Shown: positions 8,293 through 15,375 of the stretch, one piece after another
How positions within the stretch are numbered: position 1 is the first letter of the stretch
Layout of the letters: each line of letters opens with the position of its first letter
Assembly: GCA_000721275.1 (NCBI GenBank)
Contig: JOFO01000078.1
Coordinates: forward strand, 1 to 33,252
Source: Microtetraspora glauca
GTDB taxonomy: Bacteria > Actinomycetota > Actinomycetes > Streptomycetales > Streptomycetaceae
Length of the DNA stretch: 33,252 nucleotides
Direction of reading: 5' to 3'
Notes under the pieces: model-generated
Database searches by the model: none
Told to the model about the DNA's origin: nothing
The model's input: the letters and a program-made list of their open reading frames with translations, nothing else
Made by a program: the position numbers and the translations under genes

Positions 8293-9333
8293 ATGCTGCT
8301 CAACGCTGACTACATCGAGCCCGTCGAGCTGACCGGCTACGTCCGGGAAGCTCAGGCCAACCTGCCCGAGAACCAGTTCCAGCTCTCGGCTTGGCTGCCG
8401 AACCGGCCGATCGACGACCTGGAGTACCGGTTCACTCGCGGCGGTGAGGGTCTGATCGAGGCCGCGACGTTCCGGGCCTACGACGCCGAGTCCCCGATCG
8501 GGCACCGGCCGGGTCTGGTCCGCGTGTCCGGCGAACTGCCGCCGATCTCGCGGAAGATCAGGCTCGGCGAGTACGACCGGCTGCGGCTGCGGTCGGCGGG
8601 TGCCGACGCGATCCGCAGCAACATCCTCACCGACGCGGAGCGGATGACCCGCGCCGTGTCGGCCCGGATGGAGCTGGCTCGGGGTGACGCCCTGGTCAAC
8701 GGGTCCGTCACCATCAACGAGAACGGTGTCATCGCGACCGTGTCGTTCGGCCGGTCCGGCTCGCACTCGGTGTCGGCGGCCACCCCCTGGTCGACGATCG
8801 CGACCGCGACTCCGCTGGCGGACATGCTGTCGTGGCGGTCGACGTACCGGACCACGAACGGTGTCCCGCCGGGAGCGATGGTGTTCTCGGACACGGTGCT
8901 GACGTACCTGCTCCGCAACGCCGAGATCCGCAACCTGGTCGGGTCGACGCTCGGCGCCCCGTCGCGGGTGTCGCAGGCGCAGCTCCGGGGCATCCTCGAC
9001 GACCACGGCCTGCCGCCGTGGTACATCGTCGACGAGCAGATCAACGTCAACGGGTCGGCGACCCGGCCGATCCCGGTCGACAAGTTCCTGTACCTGCCGG
9101 CGCCGGTCGACCCGGACAGCTTCGACGGCACCGACCTGGGGGCGGCGCTGTGGGGCACCACCGCCGAGTCGCTGGATCCCCGCTACGGGCTGGAAGAGGG
9201 CGAGCGGCCGGGGATCGTGGCCGGCGCCTACTCGACCGAGGATCCGATCGCCATCTGGACGAAGGCGGCCGGTATTGGTCTGCCGGTCCTGGCGAACCCG
9301 GACCTCAGCTTCGTCGCGGACGTGGCGCCGTGA
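8293..9333 (+). CDS. Major capsid protein
   Basis: 346 residues, ATG 8293, with GAGAGGAGG a few bases upstream, the strongest ribosome site in the head module, as expected for the most abundant product. The sequence begins with LNADYIEPVELTGYVREAQ and contains long beta-rich and helical segments typical of the lambda gpE / HK97-fold capsid family in actinophages. Other markers are ESPIGHRPGLVRVSGELPPI, the central NGVIATVSFG strand and the C-terminal YSTEDPIAIWTKAAGIGLPV. It assembles the icosahedral shell. The stop overlaps the next GTG as GTGA. Confidence 0.92.
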   Translation: MLLNADYIEPVELTGYVREAQANLPENQFQLSAWLPNRPIDDLEYRFTRGGEGLIEAATFRAYDAESPIGHRPGLVRVSGELPPISRKIRLGEYDRLRLRSAGADAIRSNILTDAERMTRAVSARMELARGDALVNGSVTINENGVIATVSFGRSGSHSVSAATPWSTIATATPLADMLSWRSTYRTTNGVPPGAMVFSDTVLTYLLRNAEIRNLVGSTLGAPSRVSQAQLRGILDDHGLPPWYIVDEQINVNGSATRPIPVDKFLYLPAPVDPDSFDGTDLGAALWGTTAESLDPRYGLEEGERPGIVAGAYSTEDPIAIWTKAAGIGLPVLANPDLSFVADVAP

Positions 9334-9740
9334 CGGCCCCGAAGCTGGCCACGTTCGTGCACGTGGCAGACGAGCACGAGGCGACGCACGTTTTCGGCCC
9401 CGGTGATGAGGTGCCGGAGTGGGCGGCTCGCCGGATCGTCAACCCGAAGGCGTGGGAGGGCGGCAAGCCGCCGTTTCCGTACGACGAGTCTCGGGAGCGG
9501 CTCGAGGAGGCGGCTCGGCTGCGTGCCCGGCTCGCCGAACTCGAGGCCGGCACGCAGTCGGTCAGTACCGCCGAGCCCCGGGAGCCGTCCGGTGACGGTC
9601 CGCCGCCGAAGGGTGGGGCCGGGTCGGGGGCGCCGGAGTGGCGAGCGTACGCAGCCCGCCAGGGTGTCGATGTCCCGGAGGACGCGAACCGGGACCAGGT
9701 CATCGCGGCGCTGACCGCGGCGGACGTGCCGACCGAGTAG
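9330..9740 (+). CDS. Head-module protein with SAP/Rho-N-like C-terminus
   Basis: 136 residues from GTG 9330, coupled to the capsid gene. The N-terminus (TFVHVADEHEATHVFGPGDEVPEW) is a beta-strand segment often seen in small proteins after the capsid gene. The middle is a charged helix and a Pro/Gly-rich linker. The last 35 residues (EWRAYAARQGVDV then DANRDQVIAALTAADV) fit a short helix-extended-helix SAP- or Rho-N-like fold. The role is unknown. It may be a head-tail interface or accessory head protein. Confidence 0.7.
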   Translation: MTAPKLATFVHVADEHEATHVFGPGDEVPEWAARRIVNPKAWEGGKPPFPYDESRERLEEAARLRARLAELEAGTQSVSTAEPREPSGDGPPPKGGAGSGAPEWRAYAARQGVDVPEDANRDQVIAALTAADVPTE

Positions 9741-9747
9741 CAGCAAC

Positions 9748-9783
9748 CCCGGCCGGGTGTCCCTCCCCGGATACCTGGCCGGG
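9748..9783 (+). terminator. Hairpin between head and connector genes
   Basis: CCCGGCCGGGT (9748-9758) pairs with ACCTGGCCGGG (9773-9783) with one G-U pair and a 14-base loop. No T tract. It may lower transcription into the connector genes relative to capsid. Confidence 0.5.
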
Positions 9784-9809
9784 CCCACCTCGAGGTGAGG
9801 GAGGCACGG

Positions 9810-10223
9810 GTGGCGCCGCCGCTGTTTACGAAAGCCGAGTTGGAGGCGTACCCGCCGCCCGTGGTCGTGGAGACGGCGACCGCTGATCTGGTGTTGTCGC
9901 TGGTTACTGCCGAGATTCGGTCGGTGGTCGGCGGCGAACGGTACGACGCGCTGACCGATGTGTCGGCGCTCAAGGGCATTGCGTTGGCGCTGGGACGTCG
10001 GATGATTGATCATCCGGGCGGGCGTCGGTCGACGTCGCGGCAGATTGACGACTACCAGGAGACGGACACGTTCGCGGTCGAGTCGTTGGCGCCGGCCGAG
10101 TTGACCGATGGCGAGGTGGAGCGGATCCGCCGTGCCGTTGGGCTGGACCCTGCCGGGGCGTTCACGATCCGCCCGGCCGCGCCGAGGGTGCCGTGCCCGG
10201 TGCCGGCGCGGAGGTGGTGCTGA
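9810..10223 (+). CDS. Head-tail connector (adaptor) protein
   Basis: 137 residues from GTG 9810, chosen because GAGGGAGG (9797-9804) ends five bases upstream. GTG 9795 is a weaker in-frame alternative that overlaps that ribosome site. The sequence is mainly helical: LFTKAELEAYPPPVVVETAT, then AEIRSVVGGERYDAL, ALKGIALALGRRMIDHPGGRRS and a C-terminal tail. This is the pattern of the gp6/gp15-like adaptor that docks on the portal ring. The next ATG overlaps its stop by one base. Confidence 0.75.
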   Translation: MAPPLFTKAELEAYPPPVVVETATADLVLSLVTAEIRSVVGGERYDALTDVSALKGIALALGRRMIDHPGGRRSTSRQIDDYQETDTFAVESLAPAELTDGEVERIRRAVGLDPAGAFTIRPAAPRVPCPVPARRWC

Positions 10224-10612
10224 TGTCGGCCGCCGAGGTGCTGGCCCGCGGCCGGGCGTTCGCCGCCGAGCTGCTGGTCGACGAGTGCACGATCCGGCGT
10301 CGGACCGGGGAGGCGACCGGCCCGGGCGGTGTGGTGACCCCGACTCACGAGGTGCTCTACCAGGGCAAATGTCGGGTGCAGCAGGCGGCGGCGACCGCCT
10401 CGTCGTCGGATGTCGGTGAGGACATGCTGCTGATGCTGCGTCTGGAGGTGCAGCTCCCGATGTCGGTGACCGGCCTGCGGGTGGAGGACGAGGTCACGGT
10501 CGACACGTCGGCGCATGACCCGGATCTGCCGGGCCGGGTCTTCGTGGTCAAGGACCTGGCGCACAAGTCGCACGCGACGGCCCGCCGGGTCGGGGTGGTG
10601 GAGCGGACATGA
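10223..10612 (+). CDS. Head-tail stopper-like protein (DUF6093 type)
   Basis: 129 residues, ATG 10223 in a TGATG overlap, with GGAGGTGG upstream. The opening helix (EVLARGRAFAAELLVDECTI) followed by beta strands with YQGKCRVQ, LRLEVQLPMSV and VFVVKDLAHKSHATARR matches the actinophage connector family often named DUF6093. It is thought to act as the second connector or head-closure ring. Family name from memory of its pattern; function from position. It overlaps the next gene by ATGA. Confidence 0.75.
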   Translation: MSAAEVLARGRAFAAELLVDECTIRRRTGEATGPGGVVTPTHEVLYQGKCRVQQAAATASSSDVGEDMLLMLRLEVQLPMSVTGLRVEDEVTVDTSAHDPDLPGRVFVVKDLAHKSHATARRVGVVERT

Positions 10613-10998
10613 CGATCCGGATCGACGCTGACGGGGTGGACGCGCTGGCCGCCGACCTGGACCAGGTGGCGGTGGATGCCCCGGCCGAGGCGCGGAAGGT
10701 CGTGTCGAAGGGCGCCCTGAACATCAAGCGGGATGCCCAGCAGCGCGTGCAGGGCCTCAAGCACGCCCCGGCGTATTCCCGGTCGATCAGCTACGACACG
10801 ACGCTGACGGCAACCGGCGCCGAGGCCGAGGTCGGTCCGGACAAGCTTCGCCGTCAGGGAGCTTTGGGCAACCTGATCGAGTTCGGGTCGGTGCACAACC
10901 CGCCGAACCCGCACATGGCGCCGGCCGCCGACGCGGAGCTGCCGCGCTTTGAGAAAGCCATGGGCGACCTCGGCGCCAGGATGCTGGAGGGGTCGTGA
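10609..10998 (+). CDS. HK97 gp10-like tail/connector protein
   Basis: 129 residues, ATG 10609 in an ATGA overlap. The segment ALNIKRDAQQRVQG followed by SRSISYDTTLT and a VGPDKLRRQGALGNLIEFGS stretch is typical of the HK97 gp10 family, which contributes to head-tail joining or tail completion. The motif LIEFGS with the following NPPNPHMAPAADAE is characteristic. It is coupled to the next gene by GTGA. Confidence 0.78.
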   Translation: MTIRIDADGVDALAADLDQVAVDAPAEARKVVSKGALNIKRDAQQRVQGLKHAPAYSRSISYDTTLTATGAEAEVGPDKLRRQGALGNLIEFGSVHNPPNPHMAPAADAELPRFEKAMGDLGARMLEGS

Positions 10999-11405
10999 TC
11001 GCGCAGCACGCGGCGGCGATGCTGGCCCTGCTGAACGCCGACGACGGCCCGCCACCGCTGGTGGTCCACGACGGCCGCGTACCGAGCACCGGCGCCCCAC
11101 CGTACGTGCTGGTCTACTTCGCGAGCAGCGACCCGGAGGACGCCGAGAGCAGGCCGTTCACCGGTGCCAGCCAGCGGCACCTGCTCCGCGTGTATGCGCA
11201 CTGCGTCGGTGGCAACGGTGTGGCGGCCCGGATGGTCGCCGACCGGGTCCGTACCGCCTGGCTGGACGTGATTCCCGCGGTGGCGGGCCGGCAGTGCTGG
11301 CCGATCCGCCGTGAGGACGGCGTCCAGGCCGAGCGCGACGAGACCGTCGGCGCGACTGCGATCGACCTGGTCGAGGTGTACCGCCTCGAGAGCGTGCCGG
11401 CCTGA
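10995..11405 (+). CDS. Tail terminator-like protein
   Basis: 136 residues from GTG 10995. The alternating helix/strand pattern, with PYVLVYFASSDPEDAESRPF, HLLRVYAHCVG and an end in TAIDLVEVYRLES, fits the small alpha/beta tail-terminator proteins that cap the tail tube at the head end. Position after the gp10-like gene and before the tail tube gene supports this. The call is by pattern and synteny. Confidence 0.7.
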   Translation: MIAQHAAAMLALLNADDGPPPLVVHDGRVPSTGAPPYVLVYFASSDPEDAESRPFTGASQRHLLRVYAHCVGGNGVAARMVADRVRTAWLDVIPAVAGRQCWPIRREDGVQAERDETVGATAIDLVEVYRLESVPA

Positions 11406-11446
11406 GCCCGGCAACCCCCATCTACCTGATCTGAGGAGGCACGCCG

Positions 11447-11788
11447 ATGGCGGCCATGAGTCCCACTGTGCCCACGGCCGCCGGGGTGGCGTGGTCACCA
11501 GCGGCGGTGTCGTCGTCCGACACCATCTCCGCGTCGATCCTCGGCTCTCGGGGCGCGTACCTGGTCGTCATCAACGGTGGCGGGTCACCGGACAACGTCA
11601 CGATCTCCGACTCGGGTTTCACCCCGGCCGGCAACGCGGCGTCAACTTCGGCAAACGCGGTGGCGAACGGGACCACCGAGGTGATGTTCATCAGTCCGAA
11701 GCGGGTCAACCCGTCGACCGGGCTGGTGACGGTGGCGCACAGCTTCACGACCAGCGTCACCTACGTGCTGATCCCCGTGGGCGGGTGA
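11447..11788 (+). CDS. Beta-rich structural protein of unknown role
   Basis: 113 residues, ATG 11447 with GAGGAGG upstream. Rich in Ser, Thr, Val and Gly with short strands (AYLVVINGGGSPDNVTISDSG, GTTEVMFISP, FTTSVTYVLIPV), as in Ig-like or small decoration folds. No cysteine, signal peptide or membrane segment. It lies between the tail terminator and tail tube genes, so it may decorate virions or adjust the tail tube. I cannot name it. Confidence 0.65.
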   Translation: MAAMSPTVPTAAGVAWSPAAVSSSDTISASILGSRGAYLVVINGGGSPDNVTISDSGFTPAGNAASTSANAVANGTTEVMFISPKRVNPSTGLVTVAHSFTTSVTYVLIPVGG

Positions 11789-12030
11789 CCAGCGTGGAAC
11801 GTGTGTGGCTCAAACATCCGGCGACCGGCGGGTTCTTTCGCTGCCCCGAGCGGGCGGCGGAGGACTGGGAGAAGGCCGGATGGGTGCGGTCGGATCCGCC
11901 GCCGGCTCCGGTGTCGCCGGTGGTGGCGGAGCGGATCGAGTGGGAGAACCAGCGGCGTCAGTCCGCTGAGCAGCAGAAGCCGAAGACCCGGCGGTCAGCC
12001 GCCACGGACAAGGGAGAGAGTGATGGCTGA
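11785..12030 (+). CDS. Small tail-module protein
   Basis: 81 residues from GTG 11785 (GTGA overlap). GTG 11794 is a later alternative. The start (VERVWLKHPATGGFFRCPERAAEDWEK followed by GW) has the look of short actinophage proteins that sit before the tail tube gene. The rest is a Pro-rich linker and a basic, Gln-rich tail. Function unknown. It overlaps the tail tube gene by eight bases. Confidence 0.65.
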   Translation: MTSVERVWLKHPATGGFFRCPERAAEDWEKAGWVRSDPPPAPVSPVVAERIEWENQRRQSAEQQKPKTRRSAATDKGESDG

Positions 12031-12505
12031 CAGCCTCGCAGATGGCAGGACCCGCGTCGTTTTCGCGCCGTCGGTCGCCAACATCGCCGGGCCCACTGTT
12101 GCCGAGCTGACCGCCGGGATCGTGCTCCACTGGGTGATGACCCCCGACGGTCTCGTCGGTTACGAGGCCAGTACCGCGGACGTCGATACGTCGGCGCTGG
12201 CCTCCACGTTCGATACGGCGACGATCGGTCGGGACTCGTTCTCCGGCACGATGCTGCGGTTGAAGAAGCAGACGACCGCCGACACCGTGTTCACCACTCT
12301 GGTCCGTGGTACGGAGGGCTTCGTGGCTGTCCGGCGGGACATGGACGCGGATACCGCGTGGGCCGCCGGCCAGGACGTCGAGGTGTACCCGGTCATCTGC
12401 GGCCAGCGGCGGAACCTGCCGCCGGAGTCGAACTCGGTGCGGAAGTACGAGGTCCCGACGAAGATCCACGAGGATCCGGAGCTGAACGCGACGGTCGCGG
12501 CGTGA
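12023..12505 (+). CDS. Major tail (tube) protein
   Basis: 160 residues, ATG 12023 after GGGAGAGAG. The start (DGRTRVVFAP), the PTVAELTAGIVLHWVMTPDG stretch, a DVDTSALASTFDT strand and the ending with YEVPTKIHEDPELNATVAA match the tail tube proteins of long-tailed actinophages. It polymerises around the tape measure to form the tail tube. Position directly before the frameshifted chaperone pair is diagnostic. It is coupled to the chaperone gene by GTGA. Confidence 0.87.
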   Translation: MADSLADGRTRVVFAPSVANIAGPTVAELTAGIVLHWVMTPDGLVGYEASTADVDTSALASTFDTATIGRDSFSGTMLRLKKQTTADTVFTTLVRGTEGFVAVRRDMDADTAWAAGQDVEVYPVICGQRRNLPPESNSVRKYEVPTKIHEDPELNATVAA

Positions 12506-13107
12506 GCCAGGATGTCAAGGCGCTGATCAGGGCCGCGAAGCTGCCGGAGGCCACGGTGCCGCTGTGTCTGCAGGCGGACCTGGTCGCCGAGTTCGAGCAG
12601 GCCGAGCGGGAGCTGGCCGAGGCGCAGAACGCTCCTCGGGCCAGTCTGGGTGATGGTGGTCGAGTCCGGGAAATCGCCGAGCGGATCGAGGCGCTGCGGG
12701 AGCGGATGCTGACCAGCACCGTCGACTTTCGGCTGCGGGCGATGCCCCGCTGGGGGTGGCGTGCGTTTGTGGCCGAGCATCCGCCGCGCAGGGATCCGGA
12801 GTCCGGCGGGCTGGTCGAACAGGACAAGTACCTCGGCGTCAACGTCACCACGTTCTTCGACGCCCTGATCAGGGCCAGTGCGGTGGGCCTGGACGATGAC
12901 GACTGGCGCGTTCTGCTCGGCGACAGTGAGGCGGAGCGCGCCCGCCTGACAGCCGAGGGTAGGGAAGACGAGATCGAAGAAGGGAAGCTCACCGACCGCC
13001 AGTACGACCGGCTTGCCGACGCCGCGTGGGGTCTGAACCGCGAGGACCTCGATATCCCTTTCTCGCCAGACGCCTCGCGGATTCTCCGGGTCTCCGCGCC
13101 CGCGTAG
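12502..13107 (+). CDS. Tail assembly chaperone, short (G-type) product
   Basis: 201 residues from GTG 12502. Mostly helical and acidic, with AELAEAQN-type helices, PRWGWRAFVAEHPPR and WGLNREDLDIPFSP near the end, all typical of the G-type tail chaperones of actinophages. These coat the tape measure before tail tube assembly. Translation of most ribosomes stops at 13107. A fraction should shift by -1 at 13056-13062 and continue into the second frame to 13451. The stretch after the slippery site (SPDASRILRVSAPA) belongs only to this short form. Confidence 0.87.
   Translation: MSQDVKALIRAAKLPEATVPLCLQADLVAEFEQAERELAEAQNAPRASLGDGGRVREIAERIEALRERMLTSTVDFRLRAMPRWGWRAFVAEHPPRRDPESGGLVEQDKYLGVNVTTFFDALIRASAVGLDDDDWRVLLGDSEAERARLTAEGREDEIEEGKLTDRQYDRLADAAWGLNREDLDIPFSPDASRILRVSAPA
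13056..13062 (+). promoter_or_regulatory. Programmed -1 ribosomal frameshift site (slippery heptamer)
   Basis: The heptamer CCCTTTC fits X_XXY_YYZ exactly in the reading frame: the codons are ATC-CCT-TTC, and both tRNAs can re-pair after slipping to CCC and TTT. The second frame is open across the site and continues to 13451 with a family-typical sequence. Lambda G/GT and most long-tailed phages use this mechanism to set the ratio of short to long tail chaperone. Confidence 0.88.
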
Positions 13108-13451
13108 AGGCGGCGGAGCGGCTGGGCATCTCGCCGCGCCGGTTCGACGGTTGGGAGCCGACCACCATCTACGAGTACGACGACGCTGGCCGGCTGGTTC
13201 GGTCGATGCCGGAACCGGAGTGGTCGGAGCAGGACCAGGCGTGGATGCTCGCGCTGGCCGAGTACCGGGCTGGTCTGTGTCCGTCGTGCCGGCGGCCGCT
13301 GCGGGAGTGCGCGGCGCCGGAGGCGGATGGCCGGTACGTGGTACCAGATCCGACCCGCTGCCACGCGACGACGGCGCTGCTGATCGCCCAAGAGGGTTAC
13401 CGAGATGTACGTCAGTCGGGGGCCCTGCTCTGGCATGCCGAACGGAGGTGA
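13062..13451 (+). CDS. Tail assembly chaperone, T-type extension made by -1 frameshift
   Basis: 129 residues, read after the slip at 13056-13062, so the full G-T product would be 12502-13062 joined to 13062-13451, 316 residues. The extension starts LARRLADSPGLRARVEAAER and continues with LGISPRRFDGWEP, the usual opening of actinophage T domains. It then has a CPSCRRPLREC cysteine group that may bind zinc. The T domain contacts the tail tube subunits and recruits them to the tape measure. The fusion is inferred from frame and motif; no separate ribosome site is evident. Confidence 0.85.
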   Translation, partial: LARRLADSPGLRARVEAAERLGISPRRFDGWEPTTIYEYDDAGRLVRSMPEPEWSEQDQAWMLALAEYRAGLCPSCRRPLRECAAPEADGRYVVPDPTRCHATTALLIAQEGYRDVRQSGALLWHAERR

Positions 13452-13454
13452 GTG

Positions 13455-15375
13455 GTGGCACTTCGCACCGTCGGGGTTCGCTTGCAGGCGGACGTCCGCG
13501 AGTACAGCGCCAGCATCACCAAGGCCGGCAAGGACACGAAGACTCTCGGCGACAAGCTGACCGAGGCGGCCAAGTCCGGCGACAAGACCGCTGCGGCGAC
13601 CGCCGATGCTGCCCGTACGGTGGCCCAGCTCGCCGAGCAGATGAAGGCCAGCGGCCGCGCTGGGGTGACTGGCTTCAAGCTGTCCGAGGACGCTGCACGC
13701 CGGCTCGACGATCAGATCGAAGAGACCGCCCGCAGCATCCAGGCGCTGGAGGCCGAGTTCGCGAAGACCGGCGACTTCAAGCTGGTGTCGTCGCTGAACC
13801 GGCAGATGGGCCTGCTCAAGCGCCAGCTCAAGGCTAGGGACCTCTTCAACCCGGCCGAGGCGACCAAGGCCGGTACGGAGATGGCCGGGCAGGTCGCGGT
13901 CTCGTTCGGTGCCAAGCTGGGGCCGCTGATTGCCCGGGCGCCGATGGCAGGCATGAACCCGGCCGTGGCGGCGATCGCCGGGCCGCTCGCCCTTGGTGCC
14001 GCGACCCTGGTCGGTGGGGCGATCGCGGGCGCGGTCGTCGGCGGCGCCGGTATCGGCGGGGTGGCCGGCGGGCTGGTGCTGGCGGCCCGGGACGGCCGGG
14101 TACGCGACGCCGCAGCCGGGGTGGGTGACGAACGCGATCAGCGACGGGTTGGCTCAGATCGGTCGCGCGGTCGGGGACGTGTTCATGGACCTTTCCGACA
14201 ACGCCACGAGCGGCGCGGACGCGCTCCGGTATCTGTTCGCGATCATCGAGGGTGGCATCCGGGTTGTCGGCGCCGTGGTCAACGGGCTCGCCGAGCTGTG
14301 GCAGTGGAGCGCCATGTTCTCCTCCGCGACCTCCGGTGACTGGGGTCGCCTGACGTCGCTGGTCGCCGGTGAGATGGACGTCGGGAACGCCGCCGAGGAT
14401 GCCGCCGGTGACCTGCAGAATCTCGGTACCGAGGCGTTGACGCTGGAGGAGCGGCTCGCCGAGTTGAAGACTGCGTTCGACGAGCTGTTCGGCGCGCAGA
14501 TGTCGATCGACGAAGCCACGATCCGCTATCGGCAAGGCATCCGCGACCTCAACGAGGAACTGACCAAGGGCGCCCGGACCCTGTCTCTGAACAGCGAAGA
14601 GGGCCTCAAGAACCGCAGCGCGGTGCTCGAGCAGATCCAGTCGATCGCCGACCTGCGGGCGGCCCGGATCGAGCACGGCATGGCGCTCGACGAGGCCGAC
14701 GCCAAGTACGGCCGGGACATCGAGGGTTTGCGTAGGCAGATGATCCAGGCCGGGTTTACAAAGGCCGAGGTTGACCGGTTGATCGGCGCCTACCGGGACA
14801 TCCCGAAGCGGGTCGACACGAAGGTTGCCGTCGACACGACATCGGCGATGCAGCGGGCGAAAGCCCTGCGTGAGTACTTAAAGAAGATCCCCGATGAGGT
14901 CGTCAACATTGCGATGCGGGTCACCGGGCAGCGCAACGCGTCCGCTGCCGCTGCGGCGATCCGGAAGCAGTACGCAAACCGGTGGGGCAACGTTTACCAC
15001 GCCGAGGATGGCCTGCTCAGGCAGGCGAACGCGTGGGGCCCGGGGGACACCATGTACGCCTGGCGGGAGCCGGCCACCGGTGGCGAGGCGTTCGTGCCCA
15101 AGAACGGCGACGCCGGGCGGTCGCTGGGGATCCTTGACACTGCTGCCGGCTGGTACGGCCACGCGGTGGTGCCGAGGCAGCAGGCGCAGCCGATGGTGGC
15201 GATGGCCGGCGGCGGGGGCACGTTGTTGGCTGACATCACGATCCGCTGGCCGGACGGGAGTGTGGCGGGCCGGCTGGTCGCGTCCGGGCTGCGCGCTGAT
15301 CCCCGCGGCACGCTGGGTGCGCTGCAGGTGGCGGTGGAGACGACTCCCGGCGCTGCGCCGGCTCTGAGGCGGTGA
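13455..15375 (+). pseudogene. Tape measure protein gene, disrupted by a frame change
   Basis: GTG 13455 follows GGAGG (13444-13448) by six bases. The first frame gives a normal tape measure N-terminus: coiled coil, FNPAEATKAGTEMAGQ, a Gly/Ala hydrophobic segment and then LVLAARDGRVRDAAAGV near 14110. Tape-measure-like sequence then continues only in the +1 frame from about 14115 (WVTNAISDGLAQIGRAVGD) to 15375, through helical repeats and a C-terminal Gly-rich end. The first frame runs on as nonsense to 14339. Family members usually have roughly 80 more residues between these two motifs, so an out-of-frame internal deletion is likely. A sequencing error is the main alternative. If real, tails would be absent or defective. 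Confidence 0.72.

Noticed and set aside
12160..13461. 433-residue reverse-strand open frame
   Set aside because: It lies opposite the tail tube and chaperone genes, is Arg/Pro-rich with no family pattern and has no ribosome site. It is the usual GC-rich shadow frame.
14100..14130. Programmed frameshift in the tape measure gene
   Set aside because: A +1 shift would be needed, no known slippery or pause site is present, and tape measure genes are not known to use one. Deletion or sequence error is more likely.
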